Below, in pieces: positions 15,220 through 24,522 of a stretch of DNA of 64,000 nt. Both the position numbers and the translations under genes were made by a program. The stretch comes from Akkermansia muciniphila. GTDB taxonomy: Bacteria; Verrucomicrobiota; Verrucomicrobiia; Verrucomicrobiales; Akkermansiaceae. The stretch lies in assembly GCF_018709685.1 (NCBI RefSeq), contig NZ_JABDHQ010000006.1, forward strand, positions 1 through 64,000, written 5' to 3'. How positions within the stretch are numbered: position 1 is the first letter of the stretch; each line of letters opens with the position of its first letter. The notes under the pieces are model-generated. The model was not told where the DNA came from. It did not search any database and was given only the letters and a program-made list of their open reading frames with translations.

Positions 15220-18054
15220 TTAGAATTCCAGCATGACACCCATTCTGCCGCTTTGGTCCAGATGGCCGTTGCCCGCCTCCAGGCTGTAATCCAGCCCGGC
15301 GCTCCAGTTGCCGGATATGTTGATCTGGAATCCGGCGGAGGCCTGAAGGGCGGTGCGGCCCGGTTTGCTGCCGGGTGCCGTCCAGGAACGGGCAACGCCC
15401 TGCACCGCGACATGGGGCGTGCGGCGGTCCAGGTCGTGCGCCATGCCCGTGCGCACGTAGCCCAGAGCCGCTCTTCCCAGTGCGGAACCGTTCCGGTGGA
15501 ATTCCACGCCCAGGCGTCCACGCAGGGCCTTCATGCGGCTGTCTTTCAGGCGGTAGGCGTAGCGTTCCCCCTGAAGGGTGGAGGCGTCCTGTGAGCTTTC
15601 CGCGTACTGGAGGCCGGAATAAAGGCCCAGCCGCGTTTTCCGGTTCAGCTCCCGTGTCCAGCTTCCCTGGAGGTCCAGCAGCCATGTCCTGTCCTTCCAG
15701 GAGCCTGACAGGCGGTCGCCCGCCAGGTCCGGGGAGGTGAAGCCCCCCTTGCTGCATGCGGAACCATAGCCGCCCTGAAGGCTGAGATGGAAGAAATCCT
15801 TCGTTCCCAGCTTCATGGACCGGGAAAGTTGCAGGAGGGCCATGACGGCGTCCTGGTCAAAGCTACCCATGTCCCCGTTAATATCGTTCGTCCCAAAGCT
15901 CTGGCCGAAGGCGGCGCCCAGCGTCCACACGGGAGAAAGGTCATAAGCGCCTCCGCAGGAATACCCCCGGGAACGGAAGCGGTAACCCTGTGCCGCCGCC
16001 TGGGAGGACTGGGTGAAATAATCTCCCGTGGCCGTGATCCAGAAAGCCGTTCTTCCGTTCGGCTTCAGGCGCTGGCCCTCCCTGGTTCCCGCCGTGGCGG
16101 CAAAACTGCGCAGGCTGCGCATGGCCGTCCACTGGGAATTCCCCTGGACAGTGCCTACTCCCGCCGGGGCACGCCAGTCTCCCCCCTCTTCCTCCGGTGG
16201 AAGCAGGGCGCCGTGCTGCCCGGAAAGGTAATCGAAAAAGGAGTCGCCCACGCTGTAGCTCCATCCGTCGGCGTCCACCAGGCGCACGCTTTTAGCCCCG
16301 TTGACGCTGTCCATCAATTCCTGCGTCTGCCCTTCATGGGAAAAAATGAAAGGGCGCAGTTCTTCATAGGAAATGCCGAGCCGGCTGACGTCCAGCACAA
16401 ACTCCAGGGAGCCTGCAAAGGCCGCCAGGGAAGAACCTTCCGTGAATGTCCATACGGGATTCTCCTCCGTGGCCGACGCCATGGAATCAGTCATCCGCAC
16501 GAGCACGGTATGGGTGACCCCCGGTTTTACGGCATGCACGCTGTACTGGCCGTCCATTGTCGTAAAGCCGTCAATGATGAGGCTGCTTCCCTGCCATGCG
16601 TCCAGCGCGCCGTGGATGGCCGTTCCCTCCCCCATGCCCAGGCTTCCCCGGTACAGTTCCGTATCAAGCCCGTCAATGGAGGCCCCGTCCTTGAAGAACA
16701 CGGTTCCGTCCACGGGATAGCCTGCCGGATCGGGCTTGTTGATTGTCAAGACGCTCTCTCTGCCCTCTCCCCTGATGCCGTCGTAAAAAACCAGGGAGCC
16801 GCCGTTCCCGGCACAAAGGGCAATGCTGGCGTAATACGTGGAGTGGATGGCGTTGGAAACGCCTTCGCCGCCAAGTGCCGGAACCCGGTCCCTGTTGCCG
16901 CGGAAAATGCTGTCCCGCCCGTTGGCGATCACTCGGAGCCGCCCTTCATTGGAGATGGCTCCCCCCTGCGCCAGGGACGGATCTCCGGAAGAGGCGTAAT
17001 TACCGTAAAAGGAACAATTCACCAGCGTCAGCGTGCTGCCGGTAAAATTGTGAATGGCTCCCCCGCTGGAATCCGTCTCCGTCATGGAGGAAGCGTGGTT
17101 GCCGTTAAAGACGCAGGAGACAAGCGTGCCCGAGGCTCCGGTTTCCAGGTTGAGCGCCCCTCCCCATGCACGCCCTGAGCTGATGGGGCCTGCGGTGCAG
17201 AAGGCGTAATTCCCGGTAAAGACGGCATTCCCCAGATTGATGGAGGCATTGTTATTCAAATCGATCCCGCCTCCGGAGGCTGCATAGCCCATGGTGTAAT
17301 TCCCGTGGAACTCCAGGGCGTCCCCCTCCAGCCGTCCCCCGTACATGGCCATGGAAACGGCTCCCCCCGCTGCTATGCTCATGCCGTTGGCTCCGGCATT
17401 CAGGTAGGAGACGTAATTCCCGGAGAAACGGCAGTTATTCAGCGTAACGGCGCCGCCGCTGAAAATGGCGCCGCCGTGCTGCTGGGGGCTGTTGAGGCAC
17501 GGCTCATTGAAGGAAACGTAATTCCCGGTGAACTCGCACCCCTGGATACCCATCACGGAACCTGCCGCTCCGGCAAGCGCGCCGCCGCCTCCGGCTGTCT
17601 GGGAAACCATCCCGTTATTGGAAAAGGAACATCCGGAAAGGGCCAGCCTGGCGTTCTGTCCGTTGGCGATGGCACCACCGGAGGAATAGGAATGCCAGCT
17701 CACGGCGGTATTGAAATTGCCGGTGATGGTGCAGTCGCTGATTTCCAATGTGCCGTGGTTGTCAAACGCCCGGCTGGTGAAGGTCTGGAGGCTCTGCGTG
17801 GTGGAGGACAAGGCGTGACGGCCTCCGTTCAGCGTCAGGGATGCGCCTTGAGCCACGGTGACGGCGGCGCCGTTGACGGCTGTTTCTGAAATGGAACCGT
17901 CCGCGCCCAGCTCAAGTACCGTTTCAGTGATGGAGCCGTCCTGCCAGCCCTGCACAAGGTCATCCCAGGAGATGGGGCCGGAAGCGGCGCCATGGGGAAC
18001 CGCCTGTGACAGGAGCAGGGCGGCAAGGAGGGGGAGAGGAAGTCTTGGAATCAT
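15220..18054 (-). CDS. Autotransporter with chlamydial Pmp-like GGAI/FxxN repeats
   Basis: This is a 944-residue secreted outer-membrane protein. It has a signal peptide (LPLPLLAALLLSQAVPHGAAS), a passenger domain (about 30-640) and a C-terminal autotransporter beta-barrel (about 670-944) ending in MLEF, the terminal Phe of the BAM signal. The passenger has about eight GGA[I/L/V]-type and eight Fx[G/N]N-type motifs in alternation (SGGAIANG, FTGNYV, HGGAIFSG and others). This is the pattern of Chlamydia polymorphic membrane proteins and predicts a right-handed beta-helix. Function could be adhesion to host or mucus. Two CGGATT-type palindromes lie in the upstream region. Confidence 0.9.
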   Translation of the reverse strand: MIPRLPLPLLAALLLSQAVPHGAASGPISWDDLVQGWQDGSITETVLELGADGSISETAVNGAAVTVAQGASLTLNGGRHALSSTTQSLQTFTSRAFDNHGTLEISDCTITGNFNTAVSWHSYSSGGAIANGQNARLALSGCSFSNNGMVSQTAGGGGALAGAAGSVMGIQGCEFTGNYVSFNEPCLNSPQQHGGAIFSGGAVTLNNCRFSGNYVSYLNAGANGMSIAAGGAVSMAMYGGRLEGDALEFHGNYTMGYAASGGGIDLNNNASINLGNAVFTGNYAFCTAGPISSGRAWGGALNLETGASGTLVSCVFNGNHASSMTETDSSGGAIHNFTGSTLTLVNCSFYGNYASSGDPSLAQGGAISNEGRLRVIANGRDSIFRGNRDRVPALGGEGVSNAIHSTYYASIALCAGNGGSLVFYDGIRGEGRESVLTINKPDPAGYPVDGTVFFKDGASIDGLDTELYRGSLGMGEGTAIHGALDAWQGSSLIIDGFTTMDGQYSVHAVKPGVTHTVLVRMTDSMASATEENPVWTFTEGSSLAAFAGSLEFVLDVSRLGISYEELRPFIFSHEGQTQELMDSVNGAKSVRLVDADGWSYSVGDSFFDYLSGQHGALLPPEEEGGDWRAPAGVGTVQGNSQWTAMRSLRSFAATAGTREGQRLKPNGRTAFWITATGDYFTQSSQAAAQGYRFRSRGYSCGGAYDLSPVWTLGAAFGQSFGTNDINGDMGSFDQDAVMALLQLSRSMKLGTKDFFHLSLQGGYGSACSKGGFTSPDLAGDRLSGSWKDRTWLLDLQGSWTRELNRKTRLGLYSGLQYAESSQDASTLQGERYAYRLKDSRMKALRGRLGVEFHRNGSALGRAALGYVRTGMAHDLDRRTPHVAVQGVARSWTAPGSKPGRTALQASAGFQINISGNWSAGLDYSLEAGNGHLDQSGRMGVMLEF

Positions 18055-18117
18055 TTATTTGGAGTTTGTCTTTGGATTAATGTTGCGGCTGTGTCCGCAA
18101 ACTTCCCGGAGACTGGT

Positions 18118-18130
18118 GGATTTTCAATCC
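18118..18130. promoter_or_regulatory. Palindrome, proximal site upstream of the autotransporter
   Basis: GGATT-TTC-AATCC, with one flanking mismatch to the 15-bp motif CGGATT-N3-AATCCG. Its centre is 70 bp upstream of the autotransporter ATG. The equivalent site upstream of the PEP-CTERM gene is centred 69 bp from its ATG. Confidence 0.45.
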
Positions 18131-18266
18131 GCAAGGACATGGTGATTCCCTTGTATCCAAGGAGTTGTTCCGTTTTTATTCTCTTCCCGTCATCCCCGCA
18201 AGGAGGGGGAGGGAGGAGCCGGATAAGGCTCAAGTAATTTTGCCTTAAATGAATTATTATTGACAA

Positions 18267-18281
18267 CGGATTGAAAATCCG
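18267..18281. promoter_or_regulatory. 15-bp palindrome CGGATT-GAA-AATCCG, distal site
   Basis: A perfect palindrome with 6-bp arms, about 220 bp upstream of the autotransporter ATG. On the plus strand it is preceded by TTGACA plus one base, the same arrangement as the PEP-CTERM promoter site. The following -10 candidate (TGAATA) is poor, and no plus-strand gene follows. A regulator-binding site is inferred. Confidence 0.5.
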
Positions 18282-18342
18282 ATGAATACATTTATTTAAT
18301 AAAAATGTAGGGGAAAGGAGAGGCTGCCCATGCCCGGAATTC

Positions 18343-20292
18343 CTACTTCCGCCAGGAGGAATCGGGAACCGCTCCGCGGGACTGCAGCGTCAGGATCAGC
18401 ATCTTGAGCTCGCTGAGGCGCAGGTCATGTTCTTTCCTGACTTCGGGGTTCAGGGCTCCGTAAAACAGCCACTGGTCCGTCTGGGCGGACATCAGCTCCT
18501 GCGCCGTCAGGGCCATGGACAGGGCCTGCCCCGGAGACCGGGAGGCGGTAACCGCGCTCCAGGAATACAGCATGTTGGTGTAAATGGTGGTCCAGGCGAA
18601 TATGCGGTCGTCAAACCTGCCGGGCTCCAGATACGGGCGCAGCAGTTTCTCCGCCTCCGTGTAGCGTCCCTGATGGATGTAAAGCAGGCTCTTGGCCGCT
18701 GCCATTCCATAATTGCCGGGGCTCAGAAGCTCCGCTTCTTCCTCCTGCCGTTCCAGCTCTCGGAGACGGGCCTGGTCCGGAGCCGGGGAGCTGCCCACGG
18801 CGTGCAGGATGCTTCGCCGTACCAGGTCCGGGTCCAGGCTGGCGGAGGCGGCTTCCTCCAGCATGGGGAGCCGTCCGTTGGAGGAGGGCGGGGCGGCGTG
18901 CAGGGAGGCCTTCCAGACCGGGAAGGCCAGGAACGCGAAACAAAGGGCAAGCGCCGCCAGCAGAAAGGCCGCGGAAGCCTGGGCCCAGCGTCCGGCGCGC
19001 CGGGATGCCTTCACTCTGGAAAGGGAGGCGGTGCAGGTAATGCCGCAGCACAGGGCGCTGGTGCCCAGCAGGGCCGGATTATGCCAGATAAACTCTCCGT
19101 AGGCATGGAAGGCGGCGATGCACAGCACGCAGAAGGCCGCGGGCCCCAGGGGATTGGTTCTCTGGTGCTCGCCCGCCAGCCGGAGCACGCTCCGGAACCC
19201 GGAAAAGAGGAACAGGGCCAGCAGGGCCAGCATCAGCCCCAGGCCCGCATAGCCGTAATCACAGGCGGCCTGCGCATATTCATGGTGCGCAAAATTGGGG
19301 AGGCTGGAGCCGGAGAAAAATTCCGTGGAAAGATTGGTGAACATCCTGCTGCCGTGGCCAGCCCACGGCGCCAGGTCCGCCAGGGCCCACGCCAGCCTGG
19401 ACAGGTCCAGCCTGCTGCCGAAGGAGAACGTATCCAGCAGGGAACCCAGCTTTCCGGCACCGTTCGCCAGGTCCAGCACGGCGTACGCGGCCCCGAAGAA
19501 GAGCAGGAGGATGAACAGGATGGCCGCCGCGTAAAATTTCCTGTTGTTGCGGAAAACGCTGGAGGTATAAATGAAGAAACAGAGGGTGACGCCTGCCAGG
19601 GCGTTCGGGAAGGCGGAACGGGAGCCGCAGGTGAAGGAAACGAGGATGAGCGCCAGTCCCGTGAACAGGGCGGCGCCCCATTTCCTGGCGGACGCCACGC
19701 TGTAGGCGCAAAGGAAAAAGCCCGTGACGGACAGGAAATGGGCGGAAAAATTCTTGTACCCGAAGAGGCCGATATTGCGCAGCTCCGTGCCGAACAGGGA
19801 ATAATCCGGCCTGAACCAGGAGGCCTCCGTCCCCGTCAGGTTCTGGTAACCCCACAGCAGCGCATTCAGCAGCCCCAGGGCTGCCGCCAGCACGGGGAGA
19901 ACGCTCTTCTTCCCGTCGCTCGCTCCGGCATACGCCCCGGCCATGAACATGACCATGGCGGTGGCGATCAGGCCCAGGTCCGCCACGCTCTCATAATAAA
20001 ACCAGGGGGAAAGCCACGCGCGCAGGAAAAAATAACCGCCCCCCAGCCCAAGAGCCAGCCAGCCTGCCGGGCCGGGACTGGGAATCTTGTCTCCCCGGAT
20101 GATGCAAAAGCAGAACAGCAGAAGGGCCGCCGCCAGAAGGCAGGCGGGAAGAAAAAGGGTGTGCCATTCCCCCCCCGCGGCAGTCGTCGCCAGGGAAAAG
20201 TAAAAAAGGGCCAGAAGCGCTGCCAGAGCCTTTCCGGCAACGGTTTCAGCAATGCGCGGCGCGGGCGGTTTGCTGGGGATAGGGTCTGGCAT
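18343..20292 (-). CDS. O-antigen ligase/polymerase-like membrane protein with C-terminal helical domain
   Basis: This is a 649-residue protein. The first ~450 residues hold about ten or more hydrophobic helices. The Wzy_C/WaaL-type periplasmic loop ends in SLPNFAHHEYAQAACDYGYAGLGL; the His-x-x-x-Ala plus Gly-Tyr-Ala-Gly pattern is typical of O-antigen ligases and O-oligosaccharyltransferases. The remaining ~200 residues are soluble and helical, TPR-like (LLSPGNYGMAAAKSLLYIHQGRYTEAEKLL). It would join or polymerise surface glycans in the periplasm. The ATG at 20292 removes a 24-residue extension. No other glycan-synthesis gene is adjacent, so the acceptor is unknown. Confidence 0.8.
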   Translation of the reverse strand: MPDPIPSKPPAPRIAETVAGKALAALLALFYFSLATTAAGGEWHTLFLPACLLAAALLLFCFCIIRGDKIPSPGPAGWLALGLGGGYFFLRAWLSPWFYYESVADLGLIATAMVMFMAGAYAGASDGKKSVLPVLAAALGLLNALLWGYQNLTGTEASWFRPDYSLFGTELRNIGLFGYKNFSAHFLSVTGFFLCAYSVASARKWGAALFTGLALILVSFTCGSRSAFPNALAGVTLCFFIYTSSVFRNNRKFYAAAILFILLLFFGAAYAVLDLANGAGKLGSLLDTFSFGSRLDLSRLAWALADLAPWAGHGSRMFTNLSTEFFSGSSLPNFAHHEYAQAACDYGYAGLGLMLALLALFLFSGFRSVLRLAGEHQRTNPLGPAAFCVLCIAAFHAYGEFIWHNPALLGTSALCCGITCTASLSRVKASRRAGRWAQASAAFLLAALALCFAFLAFPVWKASLHAAPPSSNGRLPMLEEAASASLDPDLVRRSILHAVGSSPAPDQARLRELERQEEEAELLSPGNYGMAAAKSLLYIHQGRYTEAEKLLRPYLEPGRFDDRIFAWTTIYTNMLYSWSAVTASRSPGQALSMALTAQELMSAQTDQWLFYGALNPEVRKEHDLRLSELKMLILTLQSRGAVPDSSWRK

Positions 20293-20541
20293 GGCTGAAC
20301 GTGGACTGGATGGCGGAAATGCAGGCAGCAGTATAGACGCGGGGAACTCCGTTGCCAAGCGCAAGCTTCCGGGGGAGGCGGGATGTTTTTGGCGTCCTTG
20401 TGTAAAACCGGGTACCTTGAGAAGGCAGGGGAAAAGAGGTTATGAGAGGCCTCACCCTGTTGTCGGGAAGCATCCGCCGGAAATGAACCAGCCGCCCTGC
20501 CATGAAACGCTACAAGCCTGTTTTGCGGAAAACAGGGCCCC

Positions 20542-22419
20542 TCACGCCTGGATGCCGAATTTGCGCTTGATCTCCGGAACGGAATAATTAACCAGCGTAG
20601 GCTTGCCGCCCGGCGTGCAGTACGGCACCTCGCAGGCCAGCAGTTCTTTCAGGATGGCTGGGGCGCGGTGCGGGGAGATACGTTCCTTCCAGGCGGATTT
20701 TCTGGCAATCTCCCCGATGAAGGTTTCATAGGCCATGCGTTTGGCGTTACGGCTGAACTCGGACTGCGTGAGGCGGTCTACCAGTTCCAGAAGGAACGCG
20801 CGGGCGTTGTCCAGTTCCAGCAGGGCGGGGAGGGATTCTATCCTGATGGTGTTCTGCCCGAAGGGGGTAACGGTCATTCCGGCCTGGTCAAAATGGGGGG
20901 CGACCTGCTGGATAACGGCAAAGTCCCGGGGGTCCAGGTCCAGCATGACCGGGTCCAGCAGCTGCTGGGACGGCATCGGCGCTTCCCGGTGGGCGCGCAG
21001 GCGTTCAAAGATGATACGCTCCCGCGCCGCCCTGGGATGCATCAGCACCAGTCCTTCCGGCGTTTCAAACAGGGCGAATTGCTGGCGGAGGGTCCCCAGA
21101 TAGGTAAATCCGGCGGAGGCGTCCTTCTCCGTGGCTGCCTTTCCGCATGCGCTCCGCGGGGTGCCGCCCTCCGTCTTATTCTGAAAATCCAGCCGCCCCT
21201 GGGTGGCGGGAACCTGTTTCAGGGGAATGGGCCGGAGCGGGGGGGCGGGCGCGGTTCCGCGCGTCTGGCTGGTTCCGGAAAGGGGGGAAGCCGTGCCTCC
21301 TTTTTCCGGGGAAGGCGGCAGTGGATGGTCCGCCCGGAGAGGTTTTTCCTCACGCGGTGCGGGGAAAGGAGCTTCCGGAAGACGCTTCTCCGTGTCCGGC
21401 TCTGCGGCGGGAGCGTGGATTTCCTGGCGGGCGTGTTTCTGGAGGGTGTTGGAGATTGCCTCCACAATGGTGTTCACTACATCCGCGGAACGGCGGAACC
21501 GCACTTCCTTCTTGGCGGGGTGCACGTTCACGTCCACCAGGGCGGGCTCCACCTCCATGTACAGGAACAGCGCGGGATGCAGTCCGGTGGGAAAGCCGCC
21601 GTAGCCGTCCCGGATGGCCCGGTTGATGAGCTGGTCTTCCACGGGCCGGGTGTTCATGAACACGTACTGCCCTTTTCTGGTGCGCCTGGCTTCGGAAAGC
21701 GGGAGCAGGAAGCCCGTGACGGAAATGCCGGGGCCGATGACCGGTTCTACCGGGATCAGGGCCGCCGCCGTGGCCGCATCCGTCAGGGCGGAAATGCGGA
21801 CGCGCAGGTCTGCCGTGGCCGGCAGGTCAAAAATAAGCTGGTCATCCCGCTTGTAGGTAAAGCGCACCTGGGGGTAAGCCAGGGCATGCAGGCGGAGCTG
21901 GTGCTCCACATGGGAGGCCTCCGTCTCTGCGGACTTCAGGAACTTGCGCCGCGCCGGGGTATTGTAAAACAGGTCGGAAACCTCAATGGCGGTGCCGGGG
22001 GAGACGCCGGAGCTTCTCGGCTCATGCTCCTGGCCTCCGTCAATGCGTATTTCCCAGCCTTCCAGCGCTTGCGGCTGCCTGGTGCAGAGCTTGAAGCGGG
22101 ACACGCTGGCGATGCTGGGAATGGCCTCGCCGCGGAACCCCAGGTGAGTAATTTCAAAAAGGTCTTCCAGGGAGGAAAGCTTGCTGGTGGCGTGGCGCTT
22201 GGCGCATAGTTGGGCATCTTCCCGGGACATGCCGCTGCCGTCGTCCGTCACCTTGATCAGGCCCACGCCGCCGCGGCGTATCTCCACCCGTATGGCCTTG
22301 GCTCCGGCGTCCAGGCTGTTTTCCACCAGCTCCTTCACGACGGAGGCGGGGCGTTCCACCACCTCGCCCGCCGCCACCTGGCTGGCAAGAGTGGAAGACA
22401 TGACGTGAATGGAGGGCAT
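20542..22419 (-). CDS. mutL: DNA mismatch repair protein MutL
   Basis: This is a 625-residue MutL. The GHKL ATPase domain (1-330) contains ELVENSLDAGA, DDGSGM, ATSKL and LGFRGEAIPSI. A Pro-rich linker (about 340-430) precedes the C-terminal dimerisation domain. The endonuclease motif DQHA(X)2E(X)4E of most bacterial MutL proteins reads HPRA-AR-E-RIIF-E here. The distal CPHGRP-like motif reads CTPGGKP. Metal-dependent nicking is therefore doubtful. thiS lies 40 bp upstream in the same direction. A second ATG (MSSTLASQ) six codons in is an alternative start. Confidence 0.95.
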   Translation of the reverse strand: MPSIHVMSSTLASQVAAGEVVERPASVVKELVENSLDAGAKAIRVEIRRGGVGLIKVTDDGSGMSREDAQLCAKRHATSKLSSLEDLFEITHLGFRGEAIPSIASVSRFKLCTRQPQALEGWEIRIDGGQEHEPRSSGVSPGTAIEVSDLFYNTPARRKFLKSAETEASHVEHQLRLHALAYPQVRFTYKRDDQLIFDLPATADLRVRISALTDAATAAALIPVEPVIGPGISVTGFLLPLSEARRTRKGQYVFMNTRPVEDQLINRAIRDGYGGFPTGLHPALFLYMEVEPALVDVNVHPAKKEVRFRRSADVVNTIVEAISNTLQKHARQEIHAPAAEPDTEKRLPEAPFPAPREEKPLRADHPLPPSPEKGGTASPLSGTSQTRGTAPAPPLRPIPLKQVPATQGRLDFQNKTEGGTPRSACGKAATEKDASAGFTYLGTLRQQFALFETPEGLVLMHPRAARERIIFERLRAHREAPMPSQQLLDPVMLDLDPRDFAVIQQVAPHFDQAGMTVTPFGQNTIRIESLPALLELDNARAFLLELVDRLTQSEFSRNAKRMAYETFIGEIARKSAWKERISPHRAPAILKELLACEVPYCTPGGKPTLVNYSVPEIKRKFGIQA

Positions 22420-22459
22420 GGCGGCAGTGGATTGGGAAAGAAGTATCGGAATCAGGGTA

Positions 22460-22672
22460 CTAGCCGCCGGCGACGATGGAGACGATCTCCACCCGGTCTC
22501 CGGGAGCGACGGTCACCGCGGGAAAATCCTGCGGAAGGAGGGCTGAGCCATTGTGCTCCACCACCACGGGAGCTCCGTTCATGTTCAGGAGTTCCAGAAG
22601 CCGGGAAACGGAACAGGGTTCCGCCAGTCCATACGGGGCTCCGTTCAGCGTGATATCGTTCTGGGCTGCCAT
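22460..22672 (-). CDS. thiS: Sulfur carrier protein ThiS
   Basis: This 70-residue ubiquitin-fold protein ends in the required Gly-Gly (VEIVSIVAGG) and has the ThiS opening ITLNGAPYGL and the DRVEIVSIV strand. Its C-terminus would be adenylated by ThiF and thiocarboxylated, then give sulfur to the thiazole of thiamine. I start at the ATG at 22672, which gives the normal family length. No thiG, thiF or thiH is next to it, and no TPP riboswitch was seen upstream. It precedes mutL by 40 bp. Confidence 0.88.
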   Translation of the reverse strand: MAAQNDITLNGAPYGLAEPCSVSRLLELLNMNGAPVVVEHNGSALLPQDFPAVTVAPGDRVEIVSIVAGG

Positions 22673-22771
22673 GGCGGAAGCCAGTATACCACAATGGGGG
22701 AGAGAATCCAGAAACATACCTTGGGGATGGCGTAAAAAAGGCTCCGGTTCAGGGCCGGGGATAAAGAAAAA

Positions 22772-22792
22772 AGCGGCATCGTGGATGCCGCT
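22772..22792 (-). terminator. Intrinsic terminator
   Basis: Arms AGCGGCATC and GATGCCGCT surround a 3-nt loop and are followed on the minus strand by TTTTTTCTTT. It lies about 150 bp after the stop of the phage tail-fibre-like gene and marks the left end of that unit. The 22673-22942 gap holds nothing else that I recognise. Confidence 0.75.
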
Positions 22793-22942
22793 GATTTTCC
22801 ATTTGCCGCCGTTGCCGGCAGCTGGAAGGCTGAAGGTGCACCAAGGAGCCGGACCCGGTTGGTGCCTGTTTATTGATATTTACCTCACTATTTCAGCGGT
22901 GGGGGGTATCAAAAACTGTTTTCCCGGGGAACTCGCCGTTGT

Positions 22943-24517
22943 TTAAGCTGATTGAATAATCTTGACCACGGCTGCCTGTCCGTAATGGTGGGCGACGAAT
23001 GCCCATACCTCTCTGGCAGCTCCGGTGGTGTTGGCCGCCAGCGTCAGAGTGACCTGGCCGCCGCCGGAAGGTATCTGTTCGGTAGACTGGGTGCACCATA
23101 CGGCGGCGGGGTCATGCCCGCACATGGTGTCGTTGATCACGTATAGGTCCTCCGCCAGCGTGGACGATACCGTTAGCGTTACCTCCCCTCCTTCTGCCGA
23201 TACTTCCAGTGCTGATGCTGCCACTTCCGGCACGGGTTTGGGCGTTGCCCCGTCCATCACCACGCGCCCCATGATGGATCGTACATTGTTGACTCCCAAC
23301 GTGGGGGTTGCGTCAATCCTCATGCCTCCCATCCGCAGCCCTACTTGAAAGGTACTGCTTACCTCGTGCGCCTTGGCTTTTGCCGTGACGCAGGCTGTGT
23401 GACCAGACCCGCAGAACAAGGATGTCATCGGCATGACATATTTGCTGTCAACAAACAATTCCCACCTATTCATCGTGTTTTCGTGGTCGGTCTCTGCACG
23501 GGGAGCCATTGCCACGGACACATAGGTTGTATTGTACACGGACGGCGGCACCAGAGCCCACACATACTGCTGGTCGCCAAGGTCGCGCCCGTAATCCGTC
23601 CCCCGGATTAACATGGACTTCGTGTTGCCTAGATACCTTGTGCCGTATAACGTCACCTGCCAGGCGGGTGACATGTCTCGGTTGATGTAATTATTGGTTG
23701 CGTTTAGCAACGGATATCTGTAATCCGCTTCGGCATGATTGAAATCTATCCAATGGATAGGGTGAGCATAACAGGCCGCCGCCGGGGTCGTTGTTGATGC
23801 GTACCCCTGGGACGTGCTGCCCAGCAGGATAGACGCCTTGTCAGAGACGATAACCCGCCACACAACTGCGGAGGCATAATTACTGTTGCGGTAATCGCCC
23901 AGGTAGGCAAATTTCCATGCGCCCGTAGATTCACCAATCAGGGAAATACCGGAGGCCGGCGTCATGGTAATCAGAAAATCGTGCAGATCGTTTTCAAAAA
24001 TTCCTTCCTTTATGGACGCATTAGCCGTTCCCACATGATAAGACGTGGCCAGTTGAATCTGCCGCACCAATGTTGTCACCCATGACGGGATCATTGTATC
24101 TATGTAGCTATTCATCTGCCGCCAGTCATTAGCGGTCTGCTGCTCTATCAATGCCTCGTAAGACAGGGCTTCCTGTGCCGTGGAGGGCAGTGGCACGCGC
24201 ACACCCCCGTTGGCATTGATAGCTTCCGCCGCAGTCAGGCCGCCGTCCAGCGTCATATTGCCCGCTTTATCCGTCAGCTTGTCCTGCTTGCCGTTCCATG
24301 TTTCACGCTCTTTCCCTGTTATGTGGACTGCGGCATCATTCTTGTGTGCGTCAAACACAGACGTATCGGCTTTTGTAGAAAGAGCGGAAGCATCGGCTTT
24401 AGCGTTCCACGCGGTCCGCTCCTCCTCCGTAACATGTACGGTTACATTTTCCGTATGCTCCTTCAATTCATTCAAAGAGGCCAGGAGAGTTCCGTTGATA
24501 GAAGTAATTTTATTCAT
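22943..24517 (-). CDS. Phage tail-fibre-like protein with C-terminal BACON-type domain
   Basis: This is a 524-residue protein. The N-terminal ~90 residues carry the repeat HVTEEERTAWNAK and HITGKERETWNGK, a signature of phage tail-fibre and baseplate proteins, with coiled-coil character. A central beta-rich region follows. The last ~95 residues (ASALEVSAEGGEVTLTVSST onward) look like a bacterial Ig/BACON domain, often used for mucin or carbohydrate binding. It has no signal peptide, which fits a virion protein. It lies 5 bp after a small phage-like gene inside a decayed prophage next to tRNAs. Confidence 0.75.
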   Translation of the reverse strand: MNKITSINGTLLASLNELKEHTENVTVHVTEEERTAWNAKADASALSTKADTSVFDAHKNDAAVHITGKERETWNGKQDKLTDKAGNMTLDGGLTAAEAINANGGVRVPLPSTAQEALSYEALIEQQTANDWRQMNSYIDTMIPSWVTTLVRQIQLATSYHVGTANASIKEGIFENDLHDFLITMTPASGISLIGESTGAWKFAYLGDYRNSNYASAVVWRVIVSDKASILLGSTSQGYASTTTPAAACYAHPIHWIDFNHAEADYRYPLLNATNNYINRDMSPAWQVTLYGTRYLGNTKSMLIRGTDYGRDLGDQQYVWALVPPSVYNTTYVSVAMAPRAETDHENTMNRWELFVDSKYVMPMTSLFCGSGHTACVTAKAKAHEVSSTFQVGLRMGGMRIDATPTLGVNNVRSIMGRVVMDGATPKPVPEVAASALEVSAEGGEVTLTVSSTLAEDLYVINDTMCGHDPAAVWCTQSTEQIPSGGGQVTLTLAANTTGAAREVWAFVAHHYGQAAVVKIIQSA

Positions 24518-24522
24518 GATTG

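Noticed and set aside
18260..18420. TTGACA promoter-like box and a 25-codon ORF with a purine-rich RBS on the plus strand
   Set aside because: The -10 is poor, the ORF is tiny and antisense to the end of the glycan ligase gene. I keep only the palindrome as a site.
18427..20298. 623-codon open frame on the plus strand
   Set aside because: It mirrors the membrane glycan ligase gene and consists of Gly/Gln/Arg-rich low-complexity sequence. Treated as a shadow.
22673..22942. Possible TPP riboswitch before thiS
   Set aside because: No CUGAGA or other thi-box core was found; the region is the downstream end of the prophage unit with its terminator.
22673..22942. attL-type repeat of the tRNA-Glu 3' end
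   Set aside because: I looked for the T-arm/acceptor sequence near the far end of the prophage remnant and did not find it, so element ends are not defined.
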